Below, in pieces: positions 17,395 to 24,401 of a stretch of 64,000 nt of DNA. The stretch's first letter is position 1. The number at the start of each line of letters is the position of its first letter. This DNA comes from an uncultured Poribacteria bacterium (GTDB lineage Bacteria; Poribacteria; WGA-4E; WGA-3G): contig OX638352.1 in NCBI GenBank assembly GCA_951813545.1, positions 3,922,835 through 3,986,834 on the forward strand, in the 5' to 3' direction. The translations under genes and the position numbers were made by a program. The notes beneath the pieces were generated by a model. It was not told the DNA's origin. It worked only from the letters and a program-made list of their open reading frames with translations, and searched no databases.

Positions 17395-19709
17395 AACGCA
17401 TATTGACCCCAAATTCAATGTCCGCAACTAACAGGTTGCCTTCACCTTTCCTTCTGAATTCAATTGTTAGAAATCTGTCTATGTTGTTTCTGTTTGTAGT
17501 ACTATTCACAGTGCAGGCGAACACGGCAGACAGTGCAAACCTCACTACCACGACTACTCCGCTGAATGTTAGTGAGGTTGACGAACCAGAACCTGCTATC
17601 AGATTTCTAAAAGACGTTGCACCTATTCTCGATAAACATGGATGTTCAGCTGGCATGTGCCACGGAAAATTTGGTGGACAGGGTGGATTAAATCTCTCTC
17701 TGTTGACCTTGAATCCGGAATCGGATTATGCACCAATCGTTCATCACAGTCGTGGCAGACGCATCAACCTGATTGAACCGGATCAGAGTCTCTTTTTTCT
17801 TAAACCCACTGGACAGATCGTACATGAAGGCGGTTTGCGATTTGACCCCAGTTCAGATGAAGCATTAACCATTCTCCGCTGGATCGAAGCGGGCGCGCCC
17901 TTTTCTGATAACGAACCGCGTCTTAGGAAACTTGAAATTCAGCCGAGCACTTTTGTCCTGTCTGATATCGGAGAGACCGCGCAACTGAAGGTCCTCGCCT
18001 ATTTTTCTGACGGGTCCGTTGAAGATGTGACCGAAAAAGCCGTCTATGAATCTAAGGATACACCGGTCGCTGAGGTATCCCACACGGGTGAAGTAACGAG
18101 TGTCCGCTGGGGGGGCACTGCCGTTATTGCGCGCTTCTTAGGTGTTGTTACTGCGTCGTTTGTAACAATTCCGCGTGCAGAACCTCTTGTCGTTGCACAG
18201 CAGGAGGAATTTACACCCAACAACTTTATTGATGAGTTTGTCTTTGCGAAACTCAAAAAGTTAAATGTCCGTCCGTCTGCTCTGACGACTGATGAGACGT
18301 TCATACGCAGGGTTTATTTGGATACGATCGGTCGGCTTCCGACATCTGATGAAGTGAAAGCATTCCTTGAAGATACAGATCCCGACAAACGCTCAAAACT
18401 TATTGATACACTTCTTGACACGCCGGAATGGGTAAACCTGCGTACACTAAAATTAGCCGATATGTTGCGCATCCATCCTCGTCAGTTGGGGAATGGTGCA
18501 TTCGGTGAACGCGGGGCAACGCTCTTCCACGAATGGGTGCGTGAGGCTGTTGCCCAGAATAGACCTTACGACACAGTTGTCCGAGAACTCATCACGGCAC
18601 GAGGGAGTACTTATCAGCACGGTCCCACGAACTACTACCGCATTGAGCAGCAACCTGCGGGCAGAGCGGAAACGACCGCACAGGTATTTCTCGGCATCCG
18701 TCTGAGTTGTGCGAGATGTCATAAACATCCGTTTGACCAGTGGACGACCGATGACTATTGGAATTTCGCTGCCTTCACTGGAAAGGTAGGTGTTCGCGGT
18801 GGTGGACTCTACAACGAACAGGTTATTTACTATGACCCCGTTGGGCGTGTTATCAATCAATCGGTGCAAGGCAACCGAGGTGAAGTGGCATTGCCAACTT
18901 TCCTCGGTGGTGAATCGCTCTCTCCGGATTATCAAGGTGATGTCCTGCAAGTATTGGCAGACTGGATGACCTCTTCGACAAATCCATACTTCGCGAAGGC
19001 GACTGTGAATCGTATCTGGAGTCAATACTTCAGCAGAGGTATCGTTGACCCAGTTGATGATATGCGAGCGACGACCCCACCGAGTGTTGAAGGACTTCTG
19101 GAGGCGTTGGCAGACGATTTTGTGCAGAGCGGATTTGATACGAAACATGTGATTAAACGGATTCTCAATTCGCGGACGTACCAACTCTCTGCAGAACCGA
19201 ATGAGACGAATCAGTTGGACGACCGATTTTTCTCGCGTTTCTATCCTCGACCGATGGTGGCACAGATATTATTAGATGTCTTGAACGATGTCACCGGTAC
19301 CCAAGAAAAGTACGGACGCTACCCCGTTGGCACTCGTTCTGTTGAACTACCGCTGCCGGTGAGTTCACGCTTCTTGTCACTCTATGGACGTTCTGATCGG
19401 GAGTTCCTTGGTGATTTAGACCCGAAGTTGGAACCGACGCTCACCCAAGCACTCCACATGATTAACTCCAATGATGTCCATAAAAAGTTGAAGAGTCCTA
19501 ATGGATCGCTCAGCCGCCTGGTCCAAGCGAAACTTGAAAATCAGGAACTTATTACCGAGTTGTACCTCAGCACACTCAGTCGATTCCCAACTGATGCGGA
19601 GCTTCAGACAGCTGAGGCTTACATCGCAGAAAGCCCTAAGCACCGCGTAGGATGCGAGGATCTCATGTGGGCACTTATCTCATCGCGTTCGTTTCTCTTT
19701 GTCCGATAA
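17391..19709 (+). CDS. Secreted cytochrome-type DUF1549/DUF1553 protein with Ig-like domain
   Basis: 772 aa. A signal segment (about residues 25-45) is followed by a PSCyt1-like region with CSAGMCH (CX4CH), a bacterial Ig-like domain (about 180-270, ending GGTAVIARFLGVVTASFVT), the DUF1549/PSCyt2 domain with CARCHKHPFDQWT (CXXCH) and the DUF1553/PSD1 domain (NPYFAKATVNRIWSQYFSRG). Such proteins are abundant in Planctomycetes and relatives, are exported, and are thought to bind haem covalently; their reactions are not established. The start overlaps lon by 4 bp. No DUF1501 partner lies next to it; one is found at 51847. Confidence 0.88.
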   Translation: MKRILTPNSMSATNRLPSPFLLNSIVRNLSMLFLFVVLFTVQANTADSANLTTTTTPLNVSEVDEPEPAIRFLKDVAPILDKHGCSAGMCHGKFGGQGGLNLSLLTLNPESDYAPIVHHSRGRRINLIEPDQSLFFLKPTGQIVHEGGLRFDPSSDEALTILRWIEAGAPFSDNEPRLRKLEIQPSTFVLSDIGETAQLKVLAYFSDGSVEDVTEKAVYESKDTPVAEVSHTGEVTSVRWGGTAVIARFLGVVTASFVTIPRAEPLVVAQQEEFTPNNFIDEFVFAKLKKLNVRPSALTTDETFIRRVYLDTIGRLPTSDEVKAFLEDTDPDKRSKLIDTLLDTPEWVNLRTLKLADMLRIHPRQLGNGAFGERGATLFHEWVREAVAQNRPYDTVVRELITARGSTYQHGPTNYYRIEQQPAGRAETTAQVFLGIRLSCARCHKHPFDQWTTDDYWNFAAFTGKVGVRGGGLYNEQVIYYDPVGRVINQSVQGNRGEVALPTFLGGESLSPDYQGDVLQVLADWMTSSTNPYFAKATVNRIWSQYFSRGIVDPVDDMRATTPPSVEGLLEALADDFVQSGFDTKHVIKRILNSRTYQLSAEPNETNQLDDRFFSRFYPRPMVAQILLDVLNDVTGTQEKYGRYPVGTRSVELPLPVSSRFLSLYGRSDREFLGDLDPKLEPTLTQALHMINSNDVHKKLKSPNGSLSRLVQAKLENQELITELYLSTLSRFPTDAELQTAEAYIAESPKHRVGCEDLMWALISSRSFLFVR

Positions 19710-19730
19710 ACGAACGCTGAACACTCCTTA

Positions 19731-19790
19731 CGGCGAGGTTTCCGTGCCTCGCCGTTTCCACCCTTTGCTGGTGGGGTCTGCAACCCCACC
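19731..19790. repeat. Two consecutive intergenic palindromes
   Basis: CGGCGAGG/CCTCGCCG (19731-19738, 19747-19754) and GGTGGGG/CCCCACC (19770-19776, 19784-19790). The second belongs to the GGGG-TTnnnAA-CCCC family seen elsewhere in the window. They follow the preceding stop and could fold as transcript ends. Confidence 0.6.
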
Positions 19791-19846
19791 AACCATTGAA
19801 ATCCCCTTAAGAAGACTGGAAATTTATTTTAACTCTGGAGGACCCA

Positions 19847-20638
19847 ATGACCATGCACTTAGAACGCTATTTCATATTCAGTTTCTCTATGCTGCTTCTG
19901 CTCGGTTTAGTGATACCAGCGTTGGGACAGGCGGAGAAAAAGGACGATCTAATTGGGCACTGGACCTTTGAGAAAGGTGCTGAATTGGAAGACTTGACGG
20001 GGCATTTTAGCGAAATTGATCTCTTGGATGCTGAGGTCAAAGATGGGAAATTGCACATCGGCAATAATGAATGGGCAATGACAACGGGCTATAAAGGACC
20101 TGACATCGGTCCTGATAAAACATTAATAACATGGCTCTATTTAGATGATTTGAACGTTACAAGAGGTGCTACACTGGCGGTGAATAAAAGCAGTGCGGAC
20201 ACTTTTGATGCGATCGTCTATGCGGAACGTCAACCAAAACGTTGGATGGCTGGCAGCAGCTTCTTTAGACGTACACAGGATGCCAACCCCGGATTTGAGG
20301 AAAAAGAGACGGGGAAGTTGATTCAGCTGGCGGTTTCGTATGAAGACGATGGCGGAAACGCGAAGATTATGATATACCGGAATGGCAAGGTCATCGGTGA
20401 TTATACGATGGGACCCATCGTCTCTTGGAAAGCCGGTGATGTGGAAGCACTTTTCGGTCCTCGTGCTCTCATTGGCGGAACCGCCTACGGTTGGGTCGTC
20501 GCTCGCGTGGAGGATGCGAGAATCTATAACGCCGTTCTCGACGAGAAGGAGATTAACAACTTGGTTGCGGACACGCTGAATGTTGAAGCGCGTGGCAAAC
20601 TCGCGACTGTGTGGGGAATGCTGAAGCTTTCCAAGTAG
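19847..20638 (+). CDS. Secreted LamG-type protein with C-terminal GKLATVWG tag
   Basis: 263 aa. Signal peptide (residues about 1-27, cut after ALGQA), then a concanavalin-like beta-sandwich (LIGHWTFEKGAELEDLTGH, ARIYNAVLDEKEINNL), which in this family binds glycans or proteins at the cell surface. The last residues, GKLATVWGMLKLSK, nearly repeat the ends of the proteins at 35416 and 41613. ATG 19847 follows GGAGGA at 5 bp. Substrate is unknown. Confidence 0.78.
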   Translation: MTMHLERYFIFSFSMLLLLGLVIPALGQAEKKDDLIGHWTFEKGAELEDLTGHFSEIDLLDAEVKDGKLHIGNNEWAMTTGYKGPDIGPDKTLITWLYLDDLNVTRGATLAVNKSSADTFDAIVYAERQPKRWMAGSSFFRRTQDANPGFEEKETGKLIQLAVSYEDDGGNAKIMIYRNGKVIGDYTMGPIVSWKAGDVEALFGPRALIGGTAYGWVVARVEDARIYNAVLDEKEINNLVADTLNVEARGKLATVWGMLKLSK

Positions 20639-20649
20639 TGGTTTGGCAG

Positions 20650-21126
20650 ATGGTTATCCGTTTCAAAAAGGGCAAGAACCAATGGAAGCACAAGCCTGAT
20701 ATGCTTACTTGTATTCGGGACGATGGGAGTGTCACGTGGACACATCTCCACCGTGGGTTTGTGCAACACGACTTCGCGCACTACGTTGTGGAAACGACAC
20801 TCGGCTTTGACAATGCTTTTTTCGGACTCGTCGCAAAGGGGTACGATATCCCTGACTTCAGTGAACCGAAGGCAGAACGTCCTTTTGAAATTCCGAGAGA
20901 AGCAGTGGATACCGAGTCGATTATTGCCCTGCTACAGGCAGATTTGTTGGAAAATTTAGGATATAGTGGTGATAGTGATGGCATATTTCGGGACCACAGT
21001 GCCTCGCTGCCAGTAAACTTCACGGATGAGCAGCTGGAGGTAATACGACGGAAATTGCGCGCATTGTTGGGTCGATGGCGCGATTTACAACCCGGAGAGT
21101 CCATGACATTGCAGTTTAAAATGTAA
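20650..21126 (+). CDS. Hypothetical protein
   Basis: 158 aa from ATG 20650, just 11 bp after the preceding stop; an upstream in-frame ATG at 20611 would overlap the LamG gene. No signal peptide or membrane segment. The N-terminal half is Trp/His-rich (WTHLHRGFVQHDFAHYVVETTLGF) and the C-terminal half is helical, ending LRALLGRWRDLQPGESMTLQF. I do not recognise the family. It is probably co-transcribed with the gene before it. Confidence 0.65.
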   Translation: MVIRFKKGKNQWKHKPDMLTCIRDDGSVTWTHLHRGFVQHDFAHYVVETTLGFDNAFFGLVAKGYDIPDFSEPKAERPFEIPREAVDTESIIALLQADLLENLGYSGDSDGIFRDHSASLPVNFTDEQLEVIRRKLRALLGRWRDLQPGESMTLQFKM

Positions 21127-21197
21127 AACGCCGTTTGGTATAGTAGTAGGCACGCTCTGTTGTGCCGGAACACAGAATACCGGACGGCGTTTTTTAG
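21125..21197 (+). terminator. Terminator with embedded repeat
   Basis: AAAACGCCGT near the stop codon pairs with ACGGCGTTTT, followed by more T residues. The long loop contains AGTAGTAGGCACGCTCTG, a member of a repeat family also found at 44084-44155. Confidence 0.65.
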
Positions 21198-21215
21198 TCT
21201 CACGTAAATTAAGAC

Positions 21216-21752
21216 TTACGCACCGTTCTTTGTCAGCCGTGTGACGATCTCTTCGACAGCACCCTCGGCGCGTTCCCGAATCTGATCTGGTGTCAAACTC
21301 TGGATCGGATGGGGGACGGTGAGCGGTTCCAAATCGCTGTGTCCAAGGACACGCGCTTGGACTTTCCCTGCAGCGAAAAAGACTTCCGTACAAACCGCGA
21401 CGCTTGGCACACCGCGTTCCTCTAAGGCAGTTCCGTCGTGCATACTGCACGATATACAGGAGCCTCAGTCGGCAAGCCCTTCAATGACGAAATCTGCCTG
21501 TTCCGCGAGTTCAACGAGCAGCTCTGTCGGTGCCGGACGCGAGAACGTCGGTTTTTTGACGTTAATCACTTCGGCAAGGTCAAACCGTTCCTGCATTAAT
21601 TCAGCAATACGGTCGAGAAAAATATCACTGCCGTTTTTCGTGATGTTCAGTAACCCCATCACTTTTCCGTCAAGGCTATCAAGTCGCGGTGCGAGAAATT
21701 TCGCCGATGTATCGCCTTGAGAGGTCGGATCCAGTAAAGTAGGATTTGGCAT
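21216..21752 (-). CDS. UGSC-family selenoprotein (in-frame UGA read as selenocysteine)
   Basis: 178 aa when the TGA at 21467-21465 is read as Sec96. The same frame continues through it without a break: EGLAD-U-GSCISCSMHDGTALEERGVPSVAVC and on to a TAA at 21218-21216. The U-G-S-C motif with a following Cys is the hallmark of the UGSC (seleno)protein family, thiol-redox-like proteins of unsettled function; Cys replaces Sec in other members. Twelve nt after the UGA the mRNA can form a 6-bp hairpin, UCGUGC-AGUAU-GCACGA (minus strand of about 21452-21436), placed as bacterial SECIS elements are. ATG 21752 follows GAGG. It sits 25 bp after the TPR gene and shares its promoter. No selA/B/C/D is in the window. 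Confidence 0.87.
21436..21467 (-). promoter_or_regulatory. SECIS-like element
   Basis: UGA, 12 nt, then a perfect 6-bp stem TCGTGC/GCACGA around the 5-nt loop AGTAT, which has a G near its 5' side. Position and size fit bacterial SECIS elements read by SelB. No folding energy was computed. Confidence 0.7.
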
Positions 21753-21777
21753 TATGAAAACCTCAACGTTTAAGACA

Positions 21778-22110
21778 TTAGGTAGATGAATTGGATGCCT
21801 CGATCTGCAATTGCTGCGACTTTGCCATCGCATCTTCTGCTTCTTGGATCATCCCTTTTCGTTGGTAACACATGGATAAACTGGTATATGCAAGTGGATC
21901 CTTCGGGTTGATTTCTATCGCTTTCTGGACAGCCTCGATGGCTTCATCGTATAGGCTGAGCCGTTCATAGGCATGTCCTAACCCAAGGAATCCTTCAATG
22001 TAGTCTGGATAAATGTCGATCAATTCTTTGAAAGCATCGACAGCCGCTTCGAGATTGTTTTCAGCAAAATGAGTGAGTGCTGCGTCGTAAAGTTCCGCTT
22101 CGGTCAGCAT
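21778..22110 (-). CDS. Small TPR protein
   Basis: 110 aa, essentially three tetratricopeptide repeats (AALTHFAENNLEAAVDAFKEL; GFLGLGHAYERLSLYDEAIE; AYTSLSMCYQRKGMIQEAED), with a polar tail. TPRs hold protein partners. No signal peptide. ATG 22110 follows AAAGGA. It is the first gene of the two-gene transcript with the selenoprotein, so it may be a scaffold for it (inference). Confidence 0.85.
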   Translation of the reverse strand: MLTEAELYDAALTHFAENNLEAAVDAFKELIDIYPDYIEGFLGLGHAYERLSLYDEAIEAVQKAIEINPKDPLAYTSLSMCYQRKGMIQEAEDAMAKSQQLQIEASNSST

Positions 22111-22143
22111 TTTTTGTGTCCTTTGGGATATGGGTTTAACAAA

Positions 22144-22172
22144 ATTCTATCAGAAAATGTGCTAAATGTCAA
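22144..22172 (-). promoter_or_regulatory. Promoter of the TPR-selenoprotein operon
   Basis: Minus strand: TTGACA (22172-22167), 17 bp, TAGAAT (22149-22144); transcription would begin about 27 bp before the TPR start. Confidence 0.75.
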
Positions 22173-22197
22173 ACAGAAAATGGTTCTGAAAAATCGG

Positions 22198-22226
22198 TTG
22201 CGTATTGGGCTGTTTAACGATATGCT
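22198..22226 (+). promoter_or_regulatory. Promoter for the peptidase/enolase-superfamily pair
   Basis: TTGCGT (22198-22203), 17 bp, TATGCT (22221-22226). It is divergent from the promoter at 22144-22172. Confidence 0.5.
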
Positions 22227-22268
22227 ATACGTATATTCTTTGCCAACCTTGTTGAGGAGCTCCGAAGT

Positions 22269-22994
22269 TTGCGCAATTACGCCGAAATTACAAAACGCCT
22301 GAAACATTTGGATGTGCCAATAGAACTGCTCGGCACCGTCCACGATTACCCGATATATCAGATTCATTTAGTGCCTTTAATAGATACACCGAAACATGTT
22401 CTTATCACTGGTGGTATGCACGGCGATGAGCCTGCCGGTGTTGAGGCAGTTTTGCAGTTCCTTGAACGGGACAACACTCCACTCCTGAAAAACTTTTCGT
22501 TTTTGGTAATCCCGTGTATCAATCCCTACGGTTATGTTCATAACACGCGTGAAACGCTTGACGGTATAGACATCAATCGCGCTTTTGAGACAGACAATGT
22601 TGCTGAAGTCGCTATCGTTAAAAAAGCCCTGGGACAAACCCAATTCTCGCTCACAATAGACTTCCATGAGGACTACGACGCGACCGGTTTCTACCTCTAC
22701 GAGGGCAAACGTGACGAGAAATATATCGGTCCTCGGTTTGCCACTGCTGCCAAAGCAGTAGGGACATTAGATCCCGAGGACCCCGGCGAAGATGCTCCAG
22801 GTCTCGCAGAAGGGGTTTATAAAGTCGCCACCTCATGGGGCACCGAAGGTTTAGCCCCTTACCTGTTGCATTTTCACAGTGAACATGTTATTATCTCTGA
22901 AACACCAACGGTCTGGCAACTTGAACAACGCGCAGCACTCCACCTAACGATCCTGGATACCGCGCTCGACATCATATCTGGAAAGGAAGTATAA
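22269..22994 (+). CDS. M14-like zinc carboxypeptidase / succinylglutamate desuccinylase-type protein
   Basis: 241 aa. Zinc-site motifs of the M14 clan are visible: GGMHGDEPAG (HxxE), then NPYGYVHNTRET and DINRAF, and DFHEDYDATGFYLYE; the late ISETPT fits the catalytic Glu strand. Members cut an amino acid or acyl group from peptides or N-acyl amino acids in the cytosol; substrate is not known here. The TTG start is supported by GAGGAG 8 bp upstream. Its stop codon is directly followed by the ATG of the next gene, so the two are surely one operon. Confidence 0.8.
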   Translation: MRNYAEITKRLKHLDVPIELLGTVHDYPIYQIHLVPLIDTPKHVLITGGMHGDEPAGVEAVLQFLERDNTPLLKNFSFLVIPCINPYGYVHNTRETLDGIDINRAFETDNVAEVAIVKKALGQTQFSLTIDFHEDYDATGFYLYEGKRDEKYIGPRFATAAKAVGTLDPEDPGEDAPGLAEGVYKVATSWGTEGLAPYLLHFHSEHVIISETPTVWQLEQRAALHLTILDTALDIISGKEV

Positions 22995-24254
22995 ATGGAC
23001 GATCAACAGATACAGTCAAATGTCAATACCGCTTCTCAACCTTCGGCACTAAAAATTACCGACATGCGTATCGTTCGGACCCAAACGGGGGGTCCCATTT
23101 TGAAGCTGGACACAAACCAAGACCTTTACGGTCTCGGTGAAGTTCGCGATGGCGCGAGTCCGACGTATGCACTGATGCTCAAAAGTCGAATCTTGGGTGA
23201 AAATCCTTGTAACGTTGATAAAATCTTTCGTCAGATTAAGCAGTTCGGTCACCATGCGCGACAAGGCGGCGGTGTCTGCGGGATTGAAATGGCATTGATG
23301 GACCTCGCTGGTAAGGCTTACGGTGTGCCGTGTTATCAACTCGCTGGCGGAAAATTCCGAGACAAAATCCGATGTTATAGCGATACGCCGTCCCTGAGAG
23401 ATCCAGAAGAGATGGGTAAAATACTCCAAGATCGCATGGACAGGGGGTTCACCTTCCTGAAGATGGACATCGGTGTTGGACTGCTTCGCGGGACTCCCGG
23501 TACAATCTCTGCACCGGCAGGGAATTTAGAAACCTCTAACCTGATGCACCCTTTTACCGGTATTCGCCTCACTGAAAAAGGTATCAGTATATTGTGCGAA
23601 TATGTGGAAACGGTTCGGGGTATTATCGGCTATGAGATACCGCTCTCAGTAGATCATTTTGGGCATATCGGTATTGAGGACTGTATCCGTCTCGCAAGGG
23701 CATTGGAGAAATACAATCTCGCGTGGTTAGAGGATATGGTGCCGTGGCAATACACCGATCAGTACGTGCGTCTCTCGAATTCATGTGCTACACCCATCTG
23801 CACAGGTGAGGACATCTACTGCAAGGAAGACTTCATGCCCCTGTTTGAGAACCGAGGGATTGCCGTAGCGCACCCAGATATTGCGACATCGGGCGGGATT
23901 TTAGAGACGAAGAAGATAGGCGATCTGGCGGAGGAGCACGGCATTGGAATGGCACTTCACATGGCGGGTACACCTATCTGCGCGATGGCGAGCGTCCACT
24001 GCGCTGCAGCGACATCGAATTTTATGGTGCTGGAGAACCATTCTGTTGATAATCCGTGGTGGGATGAAATGGTGACAGGCTTGCCGAACCCGATTATCCA
24101 AGACGGCTATATCAATGTGCCAGACACACCGGGTTTAGGCATTGATCTTAACGAAGAGGTCATCCGGGAACATCTGCATCCAGAGGAGACAGCATACTTC
24201 GCGCCGACGACAGAATGGGATTCCGAACGTTCGCATGATCGGCTGTGGAGTTAG
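22995..24254 (+). CDS. Mandelate racemase/muconate lactonizing enzyme family protein
   Basis: 419 aa, enolase superfamily. N-terminal capping domain, then the barrel with KMDIG (putative base Lys), SVDHFGHIG (Asp ligand), LAWLEDMVPW (Glu ligand), TGEDIYCKEDF (Glu ligand) and MALHMAGTPI in the last strands. These enzymes abstract a proton alpha to a carboxylate in sugar acids such as galactonate or gluconate. An insertion of about 25 residues after KMDIG (GLLRGTPGTISAPAGNLET) is unusual. Start ATG 22995 abuts the preceding stop. Confidence 0.88.
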   Translation: MDDQQIQSNVNTASQPSALKITDMRIVRTQTGGPILKLDTNQDLYGLGEVRDGASPTYALMLKSRILGENPCNVDKIFRQIKQFGHHARQGGGVCGIEMALMDLAGKAYGVPCYQLAGGKFRDKIRCYSDTPSLRDPEEMGKILQDRMDRGFTFLKMDIGVGLLRGTPGTISAPAGNLETSNLMHPFTGIRLTEKGISILCEYVETVRGIIGYEIPLSVDHFGHIGIEDCIRLARALEKYNLAWLEDMVPWQYTDQYVRLSNSCATPICTGEDIYCKEDFMPLFENRGIAVAHPDIATSGGILETKKIGDLAEEHGIGMALHMAGTPICAMASVHCAAATSNFMVLENHSVDNPWWDEMVTGLPNPIIQDGYINVPDTPGLGIDLNEEVIREHLHPEETAYFAPTTEWDSERSHDRLWS

Positions 24255-24286
24255 AAGCAAAACCCGTCAATTCATCCCTCTTCGCT

Positions 24287-24395
24287 GGCGGGGTTTGTAA
24301 CCTCGCCAATCCATAGCGTATAAGTAATTGTGGATTTTACTATAGCCCAGAAACCGTTTTAACTCCTTGTGGGAGGCGTTTGTAACCCCGATTTT
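24287..24395. repeat. Two palindromes of the GGGGTTTGTAACCCC family
   Basis: GGCGGGGTTTGTAACCTCGCC-type element at 24287-24307 and a degenerate copy at about 24371-24390 (GGGAGGCGTTTGTAACCCCG). They lie between two convergent genes. Confidence 0.65.
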
Positions 24396-24401
24396 AGAGA
24401 A

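Noticed and set aside
18453..19184. 243-codon open frame on the minus strand
   Set aside because: It lies inside the well-supported DUF1549/DUF1553 gene, has no recognisable motif or ribosome-binding site, and is a shadow frame.
21465..21467. TGA taken as a true stop or a sequencing error
   Set aside because: The frame continues without shift into conserved sequence, the codon sits at the Sec place of a UGSC motif, and a hairpin follows at SECIS distance.
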